NCBI GenBank assembly: GCA_017745075.1
Contig: JAGIAD010000012.1
Span: forward strand, 45,941 to 109,940
Reading direction: 5' to 3'
Origin: Sphingobacteriaceae bacterium
GTDB lineage: Bacteria; Bacteroidota; Bacteroidia; Sphingobacteriales; Sphingobacteriaceae
DNA: 64,000 nucleotides
The translations under genes and the position numbers were made by a program. The notes below the pieces were generated by a model, which was not told the DNA's origin, made no database searches, and was given only the letters and a program-made list of their open reading frames with translations. Shown one piece after another: positions 59,613-64,000 of this stretch (its first letter is position 1; every line of letters begins with the position of its first letter).

Positions 59613-60476
59613 TTACAATTTAGATTTTATTCCAGCTAAATATTTTCGAATATCTTTTTCCAACTCATAAGGATATGGATAATCTAATTTTTTCGATAGG
59701 TTAGTTCCAATTTCAGAAACGAGATCTGTTATTGCCAATAGAGCCTTCCAATTATCATCTAAATTGCTTCCTGAAAATGTTGCTTCTATTTTAGTCCACA
59801 TTTCTGAGGTTAGATATTTTTTGAAAAGTCTTCCGTATTTGTTAGTTGTGATATTCCAATTGTGTTCACTTGAAATATACCATTCTATTAAAGGAATCAG
59901 GTATTCTGTACGTATAATAGTCTCCGACATAAATTTCGCATAAAAGATGTCGTCTCTTACAAGGCATTTGCCTACATAGGTTGTATCCCACCAAAAATCG
60001 TTAAGAATAGCCTTAAACTTCTCTTCAGATGGTTTGTTTATAATGGAAACCCGGTAAGTCGGTTTTAACATTTCCTGCGTAATGCCATCTTTATCAATCA
60101 GAACTTTGTAGCCAATATCCCAATCTTCAGGCAATTCTTTTTGTTGAGTTTCTTCTATAAATTTTGATATACTGTATAATTTAAAATCTACTTTAACACC
60201 ATCGTCATACAAGACCATTTTCATGGCGTGTTTATTATCGAAACAACTTTCATCTTCTTCAATCATCGCTATTGGATTCCCGAAATCAAGTGTCCAATTT
60301 TTATTTAAAATGTAGCTTGCATTATTCTCAAAAATAAATTCAATATCTAAATCACTAAATTCATCAACTGGTGCCGAAGGATTTACAAGTGAACTGGTTA
60401 GCAGGAGTGCTCTTACATCTTCGTTTTTTTCTGACCACTCAATAATGGCATCTAACTTTTGTGCTCTGGTTTTCAT
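59613..60476 (-). CDS. ANT(6)-family aminoglycoside 6-adenylyltransferase-like
   Basis: A 287-residue nucleotidyltransferase with 'ALLLTSSLVNPSAPVDEFSDLDIEF' (the GS-like helix and the DxD pair D42/D44), 'VDFKLYSISKF' with the third acid, 'RDDIFYAKFMSETIIRTEYLIPLIEWYISSEHNWNITTNKYGRLFKKYL', the classical AadE/AadK region. Length equals that of ANT(6) enzymes (about 285). It could adenylylate streptomycin; many environmental members are not proven. It is chromosomal, with no adjacent mobile element. Confidence 0.9.
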   Translation of the reverse strand: MKTRAQKLDAIIEWSEKNEDVRALLLTSSLVNPSAPVDEFSDLDIEFIFENNASYILNKNWTLDFGNPIAMIEEDESCFDNKHAMKMVLYDDGVKVDFKLYSISKFIEETQQKELPEDWDIGYKVLIDKDGITQEMLKPTYRVSIINKPSEEKFKAILNDFWWDTTYVGKCLVRDDIFYAKFMSETIIRTEYLIPLIEWYISSEHNWNITTNKYGRLFKKYLTSEMWTKIEATFSGSNLDDNWKALLAITDLVSEIGTNLSKKLDYPYPYELEKDIRKYLAGIKSKL

Positions 60477-60700
60477 TTTGTATGATGCGATAGTGTTTTG
60501 GTTATTGTGTTATGGTGTAAAGTTTATAACTACCACTCATTAGAATGCCATAGTTCAAACTTAACAAAAATGTCCGATAATCTCTCACCAACACCAATTG
60601 TGGTAATACGTTTATGACTCAGGCGTTTTATCAGATTTTTTCTTGTATGGCCCGCAAAACATTCTTCGGTTCAACGAATTTTATCTATCTTTTGATCTTC

Positions 60701-61615
60701 TTATAAAAGAATAACTTTTGAAAGGTCTGCACCTAAACCTTTGAGTGAAGCATAAGTGAGCTTATCCATTGTTGCTCCTTCAAAGCAAATCGTTTTGATG
60801 GCTTTGTAATATTTGTTGGTAAGAGCGAAAGTAGAACGGAAAGATACATTTTTAAGTGTTGCCTCTTTAAATGTAGTTTCGTTAAGGGCGGCATTGTGGA
60901 AGAGCACGCCTATAAAAGTCTGACCATCCAAACTAAGTCCACGCAGATCGGAATAATCAAAATCTACACCTACAAACATGCAGTTTTCAAAAACTGTTTT
61001 TCTCAAATCGGTCTTGCTTAGTTTTACATCAGTGAGTTTGGTATTACTAATTTTAGCTCCTTCCAGTGCTGAAGCATAGAACTTTGTACGTACAAAAATA
61101 GCCTGATCAAAATTAGCTGCAGTAAGATCACTTGCCGATAGGCTACAATCAGTAAGGTTTGCGCTATTAAAAATAGCTTCACTTACGTCGCTACCCAGAA
61201 ACGCACTACCAGTTAAGTCAGCTCCACTAAAATCTGAACCATGTAAATTACTCCCATTGAATTTTAAATTATGTGCAATAACACCTGCAAAATCTGTCTT
61301 GGCAAGATCGTTTCCGCTGAAATTGGTCAACAGCTGTGGTTGTGGCGAATCTGTCAAACTCTTTACTTCTGATGTTATCTGTTCAACTTCATTCAGGGTG
61401 TTTAGAGAAGACAGGTTTTCTGAAAAATAGTTAAGATCAACGTCCAGAATCTTGGTGAGTTGGTTAAGCGTAATAATATCTGGCATTGATTCTCCCCGCT
61501 CCCATTTTCCAACGGCCTGCGGGCTTACAAATACATGTCCGGCCAATGCTGCCTGCGACATATTTATTTTTTTTCTTGCTCCGGCAATTTTATTGCCTAT
61601 CATTTTTGAATCCAT
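60701..61615 (-). CDS. XRE helix-turn-helix fused to pentapeptide repeats
   Basis: A 304-residue protein. The N-terminal XRE HTH (about 9-62: 'KKINMSQAALAGHVFVSPQAVGKWERGESMPDIITLNQLTKIL') is followed by a linker (about 65-95) and a pentapeptide-repeat solenoid from about 97 to 290 with the 'A(D/N)LxG/S' rhythm ('SNLHGSDFSGADLTGSAFLGSDVSEAIFNSANLTDCSL'). The HTH binds DNA, and the right-handed solenoid is like the DNA-mimic of Qnr/MfpA proteins. It may be an autoregulated DNA- or gyrase-binding protein. Intact. Monocistronic. Confidence 0.87.
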   Translation of the reverse strand: MDSKMIGNKIAGARKKINMSQAALAGHVFVSPQAVGKWERGESMPDIITLNQLTKILDVDLNYFSENLSSLNTLNEVEQITSEVKSLTDSPQPQLLTNFSGNDLAKTDFAGVIAHNLKFNGSNLHGSDFSGADLTGSAFLGSDVSEAIFNSANLTDCSLSASDLTAANFDQAIFVRTKFYASALEGAKISNTKLTDVKLSKTDLRKTVFENCMFVGVDFDYSDLRGLSLDGQTFIGVLFHNAALNETTFKEATLKNVSFRSTFALTNKYYKAIKTICFEGATMDKLTYASLKGLGADLSKVILL

Positions 61616-61811
61616 AGGTACTGTCTTTTTTTATCTTTCGACATGACAAAGGTAGCAGGCCATATAGTCAGATTCAACAAACGATTCGCTCATTTTAGTT
61701 GTAATTACGCTACTTATCGTTGCTTTTTAGCAACCAATGGTTGTTTAGGGTAATTTCTTAATCTACCTTACATCGGTTAATTGAAAAATTGATATTAGTA
61801 AATGATAACAC

Positions 61812-62651
61812 TTAACTCGCTACCGAGCTCCTGTAAGCTTTAAGGCTCATACCCTTGTGCGATTTAAAAAATTTGTTCAAATGGCTTTCATCGGTAAAAC
61901 CAAGTTCGAAAGCAATTTCATTAATCCGCATATCGCTAAAACGTAAACGGGCTTCTATCAGTTTGATCCTTAAATTGGCTATGTATTGCTGTAGCGTTTC
62001 TTTCGTCTGCTTTTTAAAATATTTACCAAAGTAATTTTCCGAGATTCCAAATTCGGCACTCAGCTTTTCGGCCCTGAGTTTCTCTGGATTATAGATGTTT
62101 GCCTGTATATAGTTTAACAGATCAAGTGTTTTTTGTTCCGAATCTTCCTTAATACTGGCGGGCAGGTATTTGGCAATGTTACGTGCTACCAGTACAATCA
62201 TGGTATCGACCATTTTGGTGATCAATTCTTTGTTATAAAGATCGCGGTTTACATATTCCGCAATCATAGCCTCAATCAACGATTTAACCAAAGGTTTGTC
62301 TGAAAAGTTTTTAAGTATACATCCTGGCTGGTGACTGGCATTTTGAACGATATATTCCAATCTTTTCAAATCGTCGGTATTAAAATCTTTGGAGCGCAGG
62401 TATACGTTGCCAAAGCGCAGAAAGAAAAATTCGGTCGTGTTTTCAATATCGAAAGAATGACAATCATCTGGCGTGATGAGGAACATGTGCCCGGCACGGT
62501 AGTCAAACTTGTTATTATTGATGCATTGTTTACCGCTGCCCGATAAAACATAAACCAGTTCGAAAAACAGGTGCTTATGGCCATATTTCGGGCATTCATC
62601 GAGCTTTTGGTATACAATTTCGTAAGGCTCGTACAAAGTTTCTTTAATCAT
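61812..62651 (-). CDS. AraC-family transcriptional regulator
   Basis: From the ATG at 62651 (MIKETLYEPYEIVY) 279 residues. The N-terminal cupin-like sensing part (about 1-120: 'HKHLFFELVYVLSGSGKQCINNNKFDYRAGHMFLITPDDCHSF') and C-terminal AraC double HTH (about 180-279: 'LSAEFGISENYFGKYFKKQTKETLQQYIANLRIKLIEARL...INEIAFELGFTDESHLNKFFKSHKGMSLKAYR') are both complete. It is divergent from an alcohol dehydrogenase-like gene with 123 bp between starts and probably controls it. Confidence 0.91.
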   Translation of the reverse strand: MIKETLYEPYEIVYQKLDECPKYGHKHLFFELVYVLSGSGKQCINNNKFDYRAGHMFLITPDDCHSFDIENTTEFFFLRFGNVYLRSKDFNTDDLKRLEYIVQNASHQPGCILKNFSDKPLVKSLIEAMIAEYVNRDLYNKELITKMVDTMIVLVARNIAKYLPASIKEDSEQKTLDLLNYIQANIYNPEKLRAEKLSAEFGISENYFGKYFKKQTKETLQQYIANLRIKLIEARLRFSDMRINEIAFELGFTDESHLNKFFKSHKGMSLKAYRSSVAS

Positions 62652-62774
62652 ACTGTAAAAAACTAGGCGCAAATTTACCAATTAAAAGCGAATTTATACC
62701 GGATTATTAAATTTTTGCAGTTTATATTTGCCATATAAAAAAGAACAACTCAGTATTAAAATAATTAGGAAGCT

Positions 62775-63788
62775 ATGAAAGCGATAGGATTTAAAACCTC
62801 ATTACCCATTAACGAAAGCGAAAGTTTTATTGAATTTGAAACACCAATCCCTGAAGCAAAAGGGCGCGATATCCTTGTAAAAATTAAGGCCATCAGCGTA
62901 AATCCGGTCGATTTTAAAATCCGTCAGAACAGTGCAAAAGATACCGTACTGGAAAATCCCAAAGTAATCGGCTGGGATGCAACAGGAACAGTAGAGGCTA
63001 TCGGTGAAGAGGTAAGTTTTTTTAAACCCGGAGATGAGGTTTATTATGCAGGCGATCTTAACCGCAGTGGCTCCAACAGTGAATACCAACTGATTGATGA
63101 ACGGATCGTAGGCCTAAAACCACATACCCTCAGCAATGCAGAAGCTGCCGCAATGCCATTAACGGCACTTACGGCATGGGAGTCGCTTTACGACCGCATC
63201 CGTATTAACAATCAAAAAGACAGTGGTAAAAGCATCCTGATTATCGGCGGTGCCGGTGGTGTAGGATCTATTGCCATACAGCTTGCAAAAAAAGTAAGTG
63301 GCCTTAAAGTAATTACTACTGCCTCAAGACCAGAAACAAAAGATTGGTGTAAAGCCATGGGAGCCGATGTAGTGGTAGATCATAAAAACCTCGTTGAAGA
63401 AGTACGTGCGGCAGGTTTTAAAGAAGTAGATTTTATTCTCGATTTTGTAGACCTAAACAGCTATTGGGATAATCTAGTAGAGCTCATTAAACCGCAGGGT
63501 CATATTGTATCTATAACCGGCTCAGCCACCCCTGTTGCTTTAAATAAACTGAAAAATAAAAGCGTTACTTTTTCGTGGGAACTGATGTACACGCGTTCGA
63601 TGTACCAAACCGACGACATGGGAGAGCAGCATCATATTTTAAACAAACTGGCCGAATTATTTGATAACGGCACGCTTAAAACTACACTAAATACTACCCT
63701 GAACGGGTTTACAGTAGAAAACCTGAAAGAGGCACATCGTTTATTGGAAAGCGGAAAAACGATCGGTAAAGTGGTAATCGAATATTAA
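62775..63788 (+). CDS. Zinc-type alcohol dehydrogenase / quinone oxidoreductase
   Basis: A 337-residue MDR enzyme: 'ILVKIKAISVNPVDFKIRQN' (the quinone-reductase type, no structural zinc Cys set), 'VIGWDATGTVEAIGEEVSFFKPGDEVYYAG', the NADPH loop 'IIGGAGGVGSIAIQLAKK' near 157-173, and 'FILDFVDLNSYWDNLVELIKPQGHIVSITG'. The family reduces quinones or enals; the lack of zinc ligands points to the ZADH2/QOR-like branch. It is paired with the divergent AraC regulator. Confidence 0.92.
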   Translation: MKAIGFKTSLPINESESFIEFETPIPEAKGRDILVKIKAISVNPVDFKIRQNSAKDTVLENPKVIGWDATGTVEAIGEEVSFFKPGDEVYYAGDLNRSGSNSEYQLIDERIVGLKPHTLSNAEAAAMPLTALTAWESLYDRIRINNQKDSGKSILIIGGAGGVGSIAIQLAKKVSGLKVITTASRPETKDWCKAMGADVVVDHKNLVEEVRAAGFKEVDFILDFVDLNSYWDNLVELIKPQGHIVSITGSATPVALNKLKNKSVTFSWELMYTRSMYQTDDMGEQHHILNKLAELFDNGTLKTTLNTTLNGFTVENLKEAHRLLESGKTIGKVVIEY

Positions 63789-63862
63789 TGCTAAGGACAA
63801 ACCGGTTTCACAAAAAAGAGGCTGCACCATGTTATCCTGAAGGTTAATTTATTGTATAAAAT

Positions 63863-63978
63863 CGTCAATTGCGAGAAGGAACGACAGCTTGTCCCGACCT
63901 TCGGGGAAGCAATCTTTCATGTCAACAATTATAGACGTAAAGATTGCTTCGTCGGCTGAAAAAGCCTTCTCGCAATTG
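63863..63978. repeat. Second copy of the dispersed hairpin repeat
   Basis: CGTCAATTGCGAGAAGGAACG... (63863-63917) and a right arm starting AAAGATTGCTTCGTCGG (63939-63978) form the same stem as the copy at 50879-50977. This copy has an extra nested hairpin (TCCCGACCTTCGGGGA) in the left arm, and is preceded by TAATTTATTGTATAAAA, the tract also found at 25326. No gene is in the last 210 bp. Confidence 0.85.
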
Positions 63979-64000
63979 TAAAGGTTTAGTAATTCGGTAA

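Noticed and set aside
1..64000. CRISPR array, rRNA operon, intact IS or prophage
   Set aside because: No regularly spaced repeats, rRNA-like sequence, transposase or phage structural gene was seen on either strand.

Overview
The window looks like a chromosomal segment of a Bacteroidota member, most likely family Sphingobacteriaceae (Pedobacter-like). Supporting signs are: promoters of the TTG-N19/20-TAnnTTTG type instead of -35/-10 boxes; almost no Shine-Dalgarno sequences; many lipoproteins and secreted proteins ending their signal peptides in AQ; an outer-membrane beta-barrel TonB-receptor relative; families GH92, GH95 and GH125; and the futalosine menaquinone route. Genus assignment is inference from gene content; there is no rRNA here. 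There is one tRNA (Ser-UGA) and no CRISPR array, phage block or intact insertion sequence.

Region by region. 1-1.7 kb is the edge of an AT-rich accessory block: a P-loop ATPase cut by the window end, a winged-helix-like partner, and an orphan promoter-terminator unit. 1.7-11.5 kb is a patchwork of small redox and regulatory cassettes: SDR with AraC, a DHFR-like protein, a GlxA regulator with an exported metal-binding DJ-1 protein, an epimerase-like protein, and a divergent NmrA/HxlR pair with operator-like dyads. 11.5-22.8 kb carries glycan-degrading enzymes (GH92 and GH125 alpha-mannosidases, GH95 fucosidase), an S41 peptidase and an outer-membrane receptor-like protein. 22.9-29 kb holds a membrane acyltransferase, two thioredoxin-fold proteins, an NlpC/P60 lipoprotein and MutS. 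29.3-32.1 kb is an mqnE-phosphatase-mqnA group. 33-39.6 kb is sulfur amino acid biosynthesis: a cystathionine synthase/lyase-like enzyme, then a SAM-I riboswitch, a Cys/Met-rich leader ORF, metY, metX and hom. 40-46.9 kb has a queuosine-precursor transporter, a Bcr/CflA pump, an ApbE/PepSY flavin pair, and a methionine aminotransferase with an omega-amidase. 47-50.9 kb has glycosylasparaginase with CutC, and DUF983 with a Crp/Fnr regulator. 51-55.5 kb is cell-wall related (ddl, PASTA protein, mltG, thioesterase, YihY). 55.6-57 kb is tRNA-Ser followed by a polynucleotide-kinase-like protein overlapping a Thg1-like 3'-5' polymerase. 57-64 kb is accessory: a retropepsin-like protein, a streptomycin adenylyltransferase relative, an XRE-pentapeptide fusion, and an AraC/alcohol dehydrogenase pair.

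How the genes fit together. The methionine genes form a pathway from aspartate semialdehyde (hom) through homoserine acetylation (metX) to sulfhydrylation (metY), apparently controlled by SAM sensing plus translation of a cysteine-rich leader. The mannosidases, fucosidase and glycosylasparaginase together would dismantle N-glycans, although they are dispersed and lack a SusC/SusD pair. The kinase plus Thg1-like pair is a plausible RNA end-repair module. Several intergenic spaces hold members of dispersed hairpin repeat families.

Best candidates for something undescribed are the riboswitch/Cys-leader arrangement at 35.36-35.74 kb, the kinase-Thg1 module at 55.8-57.0 kb, and the truncated ATPase operon at the left edge.
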